Of a DNA stretch of 64,000 bases, positions 55,442-64,000 are shown piece after piece. The notes below the pieces were generated by a model. It had not been told where the DNA came from and searched no databases. It worked only from the letters and a program-made list of their open reading frames with translations. Source of the DNA: Cardiocondyla obscurior (lineage: Eukaryota; Arthropoda; Insecta; Hymenoptera; Formicidae); assembly GCF_019399895.1 (NCBI RefSeq), contig NC_091872.1:1930395-1994394 (forward strand), given 5' to 3'. A program made the position numbers and the translations under genes. The stretch's first letter is position 1; every line of letters begins with the position of its first letter.

Positions 55442-55724
55442 TCGATTTGCGATCGGTTTACGAGACAGTGATTGACACGAGTGTGGAGAACTGTACGTAT
55501 TACACTCTTTAGCAGCAATTGACTGCTACCACCAGGACGGATCGGCAAAGAAAGAAATCTGCGGACGCGGGATCCACGAGTCGCCATAGCCGACGGACGT
55601 CAAACGATACTCGCAAGGGAACATTCTTCAGGGCTATTTAAGGACTGTACAATCTCAAACTTCTCTCAGGACAGTATTCTGAATCCGTTAACTTAATTAG
55701 TTTATCATTTCTTTTATTTTTAAA

Positions 55725-56972
55725 ATGGCCGAAAAAAGTAAATTCATCCTGCAAAAAAGAACGTCTTTGAAAACACAAATAACGACGTTAACGAATCTTT
55801 TTACGAAGGGATCGCTCGACAATGTCACACTAAAACTGCGTTTAAATCGGTTAACCGTTTTGTACAATGCTTATGAAGAATATAACGATGAGCTTGCTTT
55901 AATTGATCCCAATGACGCGCATGAGGCAGAGTTCAAAAATATCCAAGAACGATTCTACGAAATCGCGGGCAGAATTGAAACTCAACTGAGTTCAGTGAAT
56001 TCTATCGGTACGATTACAAGCAGCGCGAGTAGTCATTCACCTGAAATAAATCCGTCTCCTATATCGTCACATAAACGCCGGATTAAATTGCCTGAAGCTC
56101 CGCTTCCGGTTTTCGATGGCAAATACGAAAATTGGCTGTCATATAAAAACGAGTTCCACAATATGATCGGTTCTCAAAATGATTTATCAGAAATTGACAA
56201 ATTACATTATTTAAAATCATCGTTAACCGGAGAAGCTAAAAGTAAATTAAGTATGCTATCAATTGACGGGATGAATTACGCGAAGGCTTGGAACATACTC
56301 GAAAAGGCATATGAGGTAAAACGGGTTCTAATTTCACGACACTTATCTATGATATTAAATTTGCCGAATTTAGAAAAGGAGACGAGTGGTTTATCTAAAT
56401 TGGCCGACGATGCGCAGCAGCATATCGCGTCTTTAACTGCATTAAACATCACGGTCGGACCGGAGATAATTGTTCACATTATAGAAAGTAAGCTGCCAAA
56501 ACATACAATAGATAAATGGGAGGCTACTTTAGAGCGTGACGAAGTGCCTACTCTCGATAAAATGTATGAATTCCTGTATAAGACAGCGGTCTCTGCCTCA
56601 AAACGCGAACGTTCTAAACCAACGGAAAATGATCGCCATAAGTTTGAACCTCCAAATAAACGAAAGCGCTTTTCTTCAGCAAATCAGACATTCGTAGTAA
56701 GCGAAGTGCCTAATTGCATGGCTTGCAAAATCAAAAAACATCCGCTGTACCGATGCGATACATTTAGAACAATGCCGATACAAGGTCGTCGAGACGTTGT
56801 AAAAAATGCGAAGGTTTGTTACGTTTGCTTGCGCTCACATCGTCCTAATGCATGTAAATTTACGAGTTGCCCCATTTGCCAAAAACGTCATAACGTGCTT
56901 CTGCATCCCGAGAATCCTAAGATCAACGATCAATCCGAGACAAAGCCATCCGTTATAGTTAAAAAAGATTGA
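55725..56972 (+). CDS. Pao gag
   Basis: A 415-codon open frame. ATG 55725 follows a 300-bp leader and starts MAEKSKFILQKR. An N-terminal helical region is followed by the DUF1759-type capsid block (LPVFDGKYENWLSYKNEFHNM). Near the C-terminus two zinc-binding motifs are visible (CMACKIKKHPLYRC at about 330, then CYVCLRSHRPNAC ... CPICQKRHNVLLH). It coats element RNA in particles. Unbroken. Confidence 0.95.
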   Translation: MAEKSKFILQKRTSLKTQITTLTNLFTKGSLDNVTLKLRLNRLTVLYNAYEEYNDELALIDPNDAHEAEFKNIQERFYEIAGRIETQLSSVNSIGTITSSASSHSPEINPSPISSHKRRIKLPEAPLPVFDGKYENWLSYKNEFHNMIGSQNDLSEIDKLHYLKSSLTGEAKSKLSMLSIDGMNYAKAWNILEKAYEVKRVLISRHLSMILNLPNLEKETSGLSKLADDAQQHIASLTALNITVGPEIIVHIIESKLPKHTIDKWEATLERDEVPTLDKMYEFLYKTAVSASKRERSKPTENDRHKFEPPNKRKRFSSANQTFVVSEVPNCMACKIKKHPLYRCDTFRTMPIQGRRDVVKNAKVCYVCLRSHRPNACKFTSCPICQKRHNVLLHPENPKINDQSETKPSVIVKKD

Positions 56973-56993
56973 CTATATGAACGGTCCGACGAA

Positions 56994-59900
56994 ATGGTAA
57001 CGAGTCTTTCGGTTACGACACGCGCCTGTTCGCCACATCTATTAGCTAGCGCAATGGTTTACATCTACAATGATAAAAATAAAAAATCAATAAAATGCCG
57101 GGCGCTCCTCGATACATGCGCCACTGCCAACTTCATTACGGAATCCATGATAAAACAATTAGGCATACGTTCAGTCGGTCAAAGATTAGCGATTAACACC
57201 ATTAATTCAACGGGCACTATATCCAAAGGTATCGTTCAAATAGTTATTCGATCTACGCACGATAATTTCTCGAAGGAATTGACATGCTTTACACTCCCGA
57301 GCATTACAGAATGTACTCCTTCCGAAGTTTTTCAGCGCGAAACTATAAAAATACCCGCCAACGTGAAACTTGCTGATCCCGAATTCCACGTACCACGCCC
57401 AGTAGATTTATTAATTGGCGCCGGGGCCACATTGTCGTTATTTTCAATCGGACAAATCAATCTGTCACGAGGGGGTCGCGATTTGTATCTACAGAAAACA
57501 CGCTTTGGCTGGATAGTTACGGGCGAAACTTCCGTCGATGCGAAACAAGATTCTCTATCGTGTTATTTCATAAATTTGGAAAAACAGATAGCCAAATTTT
57601 GGACTATCGAGGAGCTCAATACCTCTAAACCAAAATCTAATGAAGAAAAAGATTGTGAGGAATTTTATAGGCAAACCGTGTCGCGAGATTCAGATGGACG
57701 ATATATAGTTAGACTTCCATTTCGCAATTCAAACAATTTGCTCGGCGAATCGCGATCGGCCGCCCTAAAACGATTATTTTGTTTAGAACGGAGACTCAAC
57801 GCAAATATAGCTTTAAAGTCAGAATATACGCGTATTATTGACGAATACAAGGCTTTAGGACACATGACGCTAGATCAAGATCCAGAATCCGACGGATACT
57901 ATATGCCTCACCACGCGGTGGCCAAAGAAACTAGTCACACTACCAAAGTTCGGGTAGTATTCGATGCATCGGCTAAAACCGACAATGGCCTTTCATTAAA
58001 TGACCTTTTAATGGTTGGTCCAACTATTCAGGAAAAACTATTTTCGCACTTAATTAGATTCAGGACCTACGTTTATGTAATTTCGTCTGACATTGAGAAG
58101 ATGTACCGACAGATTGTATTAGATAAAAGAGACCGTCGTTTTCAAAGAATTCTCTGGCGTGAAAATTGAAGAAGTAAAGACTTTCCACTTAAACACTCTG
58201 ACGTTTGGAGTTTCATCGTCACCGTTTTTTGCTATCCGTACGATGCACCAACTCGCGAACGATGAATCTCACACATTTCCAAGAGCGGCAGAAATCATAA
58301 AAAATCATATGTATGTGGATGATCTTTTGTCAGGTGCAGATACTATCGAGGACGCGCGCGCTATCCGAGATGAAATAATTGAATTATTAAACAAGGGAAG
58401 TTTTTCTATAAGGCAATGGGCGTCAAATAATTTACGAATAATTAATGATTTATCCATCGAAGCGGTACATAAAAATTTAACATTAGACTCCGATCGTTCG
58501 TTAAAAACATTAGGCGTGTCTTGGAACACCTCCGACGATAAAATTTATTATTCGGCACATCCAATTAAAATTGACAACACAATAACCAAGCGCAAGATAC
58601 TATCACAGATAGCGCAAATATTTGACCCGATCGGATTACTGGGTCCGATTGTGCTCTACGCTAAGAAATTGATGCAAGATGTGTGGCGGACAGGTGTGCA
58701 CTGGGACGAGTCTGTCCCACAAAGTATTCATACAATATGGTCGGAATTTACTAAACAATTAGAAAACATGAGGCGTGTCTCATTTGATCGGAGAATATTA
58801 ATTGATGAATACCAAGATATACAATTTCACGGATTCTGCGATGCAAGTAACGTCGGTTACGGCGCATGCATTTATATACGGTCCGTCGGAAAAAACGGGA
58901 ACATTATGAGCAATCTGGTGTGCTCAAAATCGCGTGTCGCGCCACTAAAAACGATTTCTATTCCGCGTTTAGAATTATGCGGTGCGTTGCTACTGACACA
59001 ATTATACGCTGAAATAGCCAAAATAATGCCAGTACTTCCTAGTAAAATCATTTTCTGGTCCGATTCAACTATCGCATTACATTGGATCAAAACGGCACCG
59101 TATTTGTTAAAAACGTACGTCGCGAATCGCGTCGCGGCGATATCGGAAATCTCAGGATCGGTAGAATGGCGGCATATTCGGTCTGAAGATAATCCGGCAG
59201 ATGCGGTCTCGAGAGGACAACTACCATTCGATTTCATTCAAAATAAAAAATGGAAAACGGGACCTGATTGGCTGACAAAAAACGAAACGCACTGGTATCA
59301 CGGGAGTTTACAAAAAATCGAAATATCAGAATTACGACCGAACACTTGTTTAGTGATAACGTTGAACGAACCCTCCATATTTAAAAATTATTCTTTATTT
59401 CAAAAATTATGTAGAATTATTGCATACTGCTTTCGGTTAAAAAATGCTCGCAAGTACATTGGTCCTTTATGCGCAGAGGAACTAAAAATAGCAGAACTTC
59501 GAGTAATTAAAATATTACAACAATTATATTTTTCGGAAGACATTAAAAAACTAAAGGATGCACGTTCTGCGTATAGTGGGAAACTCGTGAATTTAAATCC
59601 TTTCCTAGATAACGACGACATATTACGCGTCGGCGGACGGTTACGAATGTCTAACTTAACGTATACACAAAAGCATCCGATTATAATTCCAAGCCGACAT
59701 CACTTAACTGATAAAATAATCCGGGAAATCCACGAAAAACACTTTCACGCGGGTATTCAGACAACTCTGCATATATTGCGCCGTAATTTCTGGATTCTCG
59801 ACGGGCGAAATCAGGTCCGAAAGGTTATCCGAAGTTGCATGAAGTGCTATCGTTTTATCGCAAAACCTGTAGATTATGTGATGGGAGACCTTCCGCCTAC

Positions 59901-60840
59901 ACGCGTTCGCGAAGCAATCCCATTCACAAATACGGGCATTGATTATTGCGGACCTTTTTTCATTAAGGAAAAGAAATACCGGAACCGAATTAAACTTAAG
60001 ATATATGTATGCGTTTTCATTTGTATGACGATCAAGGCGATCCATCTGGAAGTTGTTAGCGATTTATCTTCCGCTGGTTTTTTAGCGGCGTTGCGACGTT
60101 TCGTTGCCCGACGGGGTGTGCCTGAAAAAATATATTCGGATAACGGCACGAATTTTGTTGGCGCAAGCAATGAATTAAGGGAGTTATATGCGTTATTTAA
60201 TACCACAGAACATAAAGAATCCGTACTCAAATACGCGGCCGAACATCAATTAACGTGGCATTTTATACCTCCGGCCGCCCCACACTTCGGCGGGTTGTGG
60301 GAGTCAACCGTCAAGTTGTTTAAACATCATTTTAAACGGGTAGTAAGCGATTCTTTATTTACTTTTGAAGAATTTAACACATTTACGGTAGAAATTGAAG
60401 GCGTTCTAAACTCTCGACCCATTACAACGCTGTCGTCAGATCCTAACGATCCAAGTGCATTAACTCCAGCTCATTTTTTAATTGGCAAACCCATAACGTC
60501 ATTGCCGGAAATTGATTTAACATCTGTTCCAGCTAATAGATTATCGATATGGCAACATATATCTAAGGTTCGCCAAGACTTTTGGGCACGCTGGAGCTTG
60601 GAGTATCTAAATGAGCTGCAAAAACGAGTCAAGTGGTGCAAGGATGGACCCAAAATCGCAGTGGGAACTGTTGTTCTCATTAAAGATAAAAATCTACCGT
60701 GTACAAGATGGTTATTGGGCAAGATTACGATTGTACATCCTGGCGAAGATGGATCTACACGAGCAGCCACTGTCAAAACAGCAAACGGCGAATTAAAAAG
60801 GACAACAAAATGTTTATGTCCTCTTCCGTTAGAAAACTAA
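56994..60840 (+). pseudogene. Pao pol: protease, RT, RNase H, integrase; one frameshift
   Basis: The first piece (56994-58169) carries the protease with LLDTCATANFIT at the active site and RT domains up to WREN. It then ends at TGA 58167-58169. The second piece (58159-60840) continues at once: LNTLTFGVSSSPFFAI, catalytic YVDD at 58312-58323, RNase H (FHGFCDASNVGYGA), HHCC zinc module (HEKHFHAG ... CMKC) and integrase core with D in TGIDYCGPF, D in IYSDNGTNF and E in GGLWESTVK. The shift can be explained by one extra T near 58157-58159. It lies mid-RT, so it is damage or a base-calling error and not programmed recoding. Confidence 0.95.
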
Positions 60841-60896
60841 TTCATGCGTCTTTATATAATTTTATGTAATAGTATTATAAACGATTGATCGGTACC

Positions 60897-60914
60897 CTCT
60901 CAACGGGGGGAGAA
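60897..60914 (+). promoter_or_regulatory. Pao polypurine tract
   Basis: AACGGGGGGAGAA directly before the 3' LTR. Confidence 0.8.
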
Positions 60915-61675
60915 TGTTGCGTCGAAAAATTAAAGCGTGAAACTACACACAATGCGGCGTCAGAATATAAATTAAAAGCGTACATAAAAACGCGGTCGTG
61001 CACGACTTAGATAATAAGAAAGACGAAAAAAGGAAACACAAAGGAGATACCACTCAATACTCATTGAATTAGCGGAACAATACCGAGCGTAGACAAAGTA
61101 AGTCGTAAATTACGGCGACGCGACAGTTCCGGAAGGGATTATTTCGATGACGTCTCCGGATGTCTCGGGCGGTTCCGATAAGCAGGAACCAATCACAACG
61201 CGTTGCTATGCCAAAAATAATGATTTGAAAGACCAATCAGAGAACTTTTTCGATCTTACTTAAAATGCTTTCTCGAGTCGAGTCAGTCAGAGTTAGATCT
61301 TGCTAAGATTCAGACGCACGGAAAGAGTATCTTGAGTAGTATCTCCTTTCTTCACGGCTCGATTTGTGTCTAACACGGCGTTGTCGTGAATACGCATCGC
61401 GTGAATTCGCGAGTTGCGAGCGATCGCTCGATTTGGTGTGACAGTCTCGGCGTTGTCTTTGAGTAAGACTCGATTTGAGATCTGGTCATATCCGGCGTTG
61501 CGATACGCATTTGTATAACCAGTCGCAGTGTGTATGAATTTCCGAGACGAACTGTAAAGTCGTCATCAGTGACGTGGTGGAAAAATAAAACATTTTTTAA
61601 AACATTACATCAAGAATAATTTATGTATCAAACCACGATGTAAAAATTAAACCTTTTGCATCGACCTACGAAACA
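60915..61675 (+). repeat. Pao 3' LTR
   Basis: Differs from the 5' LTR at about three sites (for example 61008 region A for G; 61216 A for T; 61311 A for G). Confidence 0.97.
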
Positions 61676-61680
61676 CGTCC

Positions 61681-62944
61681 AAGAAAATTTCACCAAATTT
61701 CCCGTCAAATAATGAAGTGGCTTTGCTATTGAAGAAAAACCTTTCACGAATCTCCGATAATATGAGCAAAAACCTAAGAAGCTTCTCAATTGCTTCTTCG
61801 TATGAGGAACTGGCCAATCTATCACTGCTGCTACTTTCTCCTGATCAGTAGCTACCCCTTCTGAAGAAACCACATGACCTAAGTACTTAACTTTCCTACT
61901 GAAAAGAACACACTTCCCTGGATTAATTTTTAAATTAAATTTTCTTAAACGAAGAAACACTTCATTAAGATTCTCCATAAGTCCTTCGAAACTCCTTCCA
62001 AAAACTATTACATCATCTAAATATACAAAACAACTCTTAGAAAGAAGCCCTTCCAAGACCCTTTCCATAAACCGTTCAAAAGTTGCCGGAGCATTTGTGA
62101 GACCAAAAGGCATGACAGTGAATTGCCAAAGTCCTTTTCCTATGGAAAAAGCCGTTTTTTCCTTGTCTCTTGGATCCATCCTGATTTGCCAATACCCACT
62201 CTTAAGATCAAGAGTAGCAAACCAGGAATTCCCAGCCAAACGATCTAGAATATCATCTATCCTCGGAAGAGGAAAAGAATCTTTTACTGTAACCGCATTA
62301 ACTTTTCTATAGTCAACGCAGAATCTAATTGTCCCATCTTTCTTTTTGACTAAAACTGCTGGAGAAACCCAAGGACTTTGCGACTCCTCAATTACCCCAC
62401 GGTTTTTCATATCTTCAATAATTCCGTCAACCTCATCCCTCATTCGAAAAGGAATCCGACGAGGAACCTGTCTAATCGGAAGAGCGTCCGCTACATCAAT
62501 CTTATGTTTTACTAATTCGCAATTCCCTGCAACTATTTCCTCCGAAAATGTCCCCTGGAATTCTCTAAAGAATAAAGAAGCTACTTTCTTCTGCTCATCA
62601 TTTAATTCTTTTAAGCTTTCTTCAAAAAGCTTCTGAGGAAAAGAAGAATTCACCCCGGAAGTCTGTTTGATTCTGGCCACCCTCAAAGAATTCCGACAAG
62701 AACTAAAAGCTTCATCAAAGATTTTGGAAAAACCAACCTTCCTCAGAAAATCTGCCCCGAGAAGGCAATCATCCGAAATCTCCACTACAAACATGCTCAT
62801 TTCAAGAGCAAACTTCCCTACCTCCATAGAAACTTTAGCTTCTCCTCTAATAGAAACATCTTCCTCTGTAGGATATCGAAATCTTAGCCCCTCTCTAAGC
62901 GATTGTAAACCTGAATTCCCCTTTCCGAAAAACCTAGAACTCAA
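61681..62944 (-). pseudogene. Gypsy-C protease end, RT and RNase H start
   Basis: The minus-strand frame contains a dimer-interface LLGADFLRKVG of the protease, then RT with FCVDYRKVNAVT, LDLKSGYWQIRM, MPFGLTNAPATFERF and catalytic YLDD at 62023-62012, and the connection FLGFCSYYRRFVKGF. It ends at the Pao insertion; the codon frame matches 54655 on the other side after removing one CGTCC copy. The protease active site (VDTGSD) lies just upstream at about 62960. Confidence 0.93.
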
Positions 62945-63190
62945 AATGGTAATATCAGAGCCCGTGTCAACCCTGAAATTACATTTCCTACCATTAATCT
63001 TTCCTGCGAAACAAAAATCGCGTGAAGAATAGCCGATTCTCCTGAAAAATAACTTCCTCGGGGCCCCTTTTTTTTAGCCGACCCCTCCCCCGAAGAGGTC
63101 AACTATTCCGAGTTTTCCTTACGGGTAGGGCACTGATTCTGGAAGTGTCCTGGCTTCCCACAAAGCCAACACTCTTCTCGAGCCCCCCCC
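62945..63190 (-). pseudogene. Gypsy-C gag-pro junction: zinc knuckle and protease active site
   Basis: A CCHC knuckle CWLCGKPGHFQNQC is encoded directly after a run of nine G (plus-strand C-run 63186-63194), in a different frame from the gag upstream. A stop follows soon after. The protease core with VDTGSDITIL follows at about 62965, in the frame of the RT. The G-run is either a slippage mutation or a recoding site. Confidence 0.75.
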
Positions 63191-64000
63191 CTTCGTTTCC
63201 CGAGAAAACTTATTACCTTTATACTTTTTAGGATTCACCGAACTTTCCCCCTTTCCTTCGCTTTCCTTAACATCCCCCCTGGACTTTTCCGAACGAAAGG
63301 AATTAAAATTTCTAAAAGAACTCGCGCGCCCCTGAAAATCTGGCGCTCTCCTATCAAAAGATTCCCCGAAAATCGTTTTAATCACTTTCGATCTCTCGAT
63401 CGCCTTTTTAAGTGAAGAAATCCCTTCTAGTTGCAGCGTTCTCCTAACCCTGCCATCTAACAACGCAGAAATAAACTGTGCACAAGCGATCTTGTCCCGT
63501 ACTTCATAGGGACATTCAGGATAAGCTAACTGAGATAACCGCTCTAATTCCGTCCCAAAAGAAGCAAAATCCTCCCCTTCCTTCTGTTTCCAATTAGTAA
63601 AAAGAGAATAGTAATTTTGAGAAGACCGCGGTTCTCCGAAACACAACTCGAGCTTTGCTCTAAGCTCCGCGTAGCTCATGCCTTCGGAATCCTGTAAAGT
63701 ACAGAGAACCGAACGCGCTCTGTCCCGAAGGCAAGAAACAAGGGCAACAGTTTTCGCCTCTTGTCCCCACTGCTTCGCCCGAGCGATCAAATCGAACTGA
63801 GAAAAGAACTCCCGCAACGGAACGGAACCGTCATAAGTGTCTAATTTTAAATTTAATCCGGACACAGAACGCGCGTCACCCTCAACCGGAGGGACATCCG
63901 AAACGAAACTCGCGCCCCCTTCCGCCGGAAGAACACCGGAGACGCGCGAAAAATTATTGGAGGGACTTAGCTGCAGGATTCGGCTCTGCATCCTTGTGAT
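63119..64000 (-). pseudogene. Gypsy-C gag
   Basis: Open on the minus strand from the window edge. It has a retrotransposon-gag capsid core (LDTYDGSVPLREFFSQFDLIARAKQW ... YYSLFTNWKQKEGEDFASF) and a basic, Arg/Ser/Gly-rich tail. It shifts out of frame at the G-run before the zinc knuckle. The N-terminus is probably outside the window. Confidence 0.9.

Larger units (their letters stand above)
54661..61675 (+). mobile_element. Pao (BEL/Pao) LTR retrotransposon, young
   Basis: Two LTRs of identical length (761 bp) differ at about three positions. A perfect 5-bp duplication CGTCC flanks the element (54656-54660 and 61676-61680). Gag and pol are full length with one single-base lesion in RT. It is the youngest insertion visible in the window. 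Confidence 0.97.
52013..64000 (-). mobile_element. Gypsy-C (Mdg1/412-like style) LTR retrotransposon, split by Pao
   Basis: Minus-strand order gag (to 63119), protease-RT, RNase H, integrase and 3' LTR. The 5' LTR and start of gag lie beyond the window end. No env is seen. The Pao insertion at 54661-61675 lies within the RT-RNase H junction with a clean 5-bp duplication. Apart from one stop in RNase H and a frameshift in a G-run, it is well preserved. Confidence 0.93.

Noticed and set aside
58150..58170. Programmed frameshift in Pao pol
   Set aside because: It lies in the middle of RT, not at a domain junction; one extra T explains it.

Overview
This is a eukaryotic window, most likely from an insect and plausibly a hymenopteran such as an ant. 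It holds no bacterial-type operon and no complete single-copy host gene. It is a nested graveyard of transposable elements (TEs) with short (about 66 bp) GT-AG introns, TATA and AATAAA signals and many microsatellite-like arrays. The insect assignment rests on TE types (errantivirus-like Gypsy with env, Pao, R1-like LINEs, Merlin, hAT, long-TIR MULE) and on AT-rich spacers; it is inference.

Layout. 1-3899: 3' part of a Copia element with its 3' LTR. 3900-5030: tRNA-like relic and a 366-bp tandem duplication. 5030-15112: an I/Jockey-like LINE split by a solo-LTR-like unit (LTR-X copy A, 5631-7050), an R1-like LINE (7051-9016) and Gypsy-A (9017-14385). 15113-16460: a foldback palindrome. 16700-19352: a TIR-bounded unit with a 36-bp minisatellite and unidentified ORFs. 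19437-20200: LINE ORF1-like relic. 20313-21959: a Merlin transposon with an open three-exon transposase. 22254-36037: Gypsy-B, an env-bearing errantivirus-like provirus with both LTRs, itself invaded by hAT (24263-27096), a GC-rich piece (29750-30197), LTR-X copy B (30807-32289, itself carrying a MITE) and a MITE relic in env. 36197-36556: minisatellite. 37230-37670: Merlin relic. 37738-49935: a 12.2-kb transposon with about 730-bp terminal inverted repeats and a 9-bp target duplication. It encodes a decayed MULE-type transposase and a ubiquitin-specific-protease-like region on the minus strand, and carries a Gypsy-B solo LTR, a MITE and LTR-X copy C. 50405-51690: 3' end of another R1-like LINE. 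51738-51829: a THAP-domain exon. 52013-64000: Gypsy-C on the minus strand, split by a young, nearly intact Pao element (54661-61675).

How the parts relate. Nearly every insertion can be ordered by who interrupts whom, and several targets regain reading frame when the insert and one target duplication are ignored (Pao in Gypsy-C, hAT in Gypsy-B, the solo LTR in the giant MULE). The best candidates for new biology are: (1) the giant MULE with a USP-like region; (2) an antisense, apparently spliced zinc-ribbon ORF in the pol-env spacer of Gypsy-B; (3) LTR-X, a 1.42-kb LTR present three times without internal sequence, with two minisatellites downstream of its TATA box; and (4) a long minus-strand open frame with promoter-like and splice-like signals inside the giant MULE.
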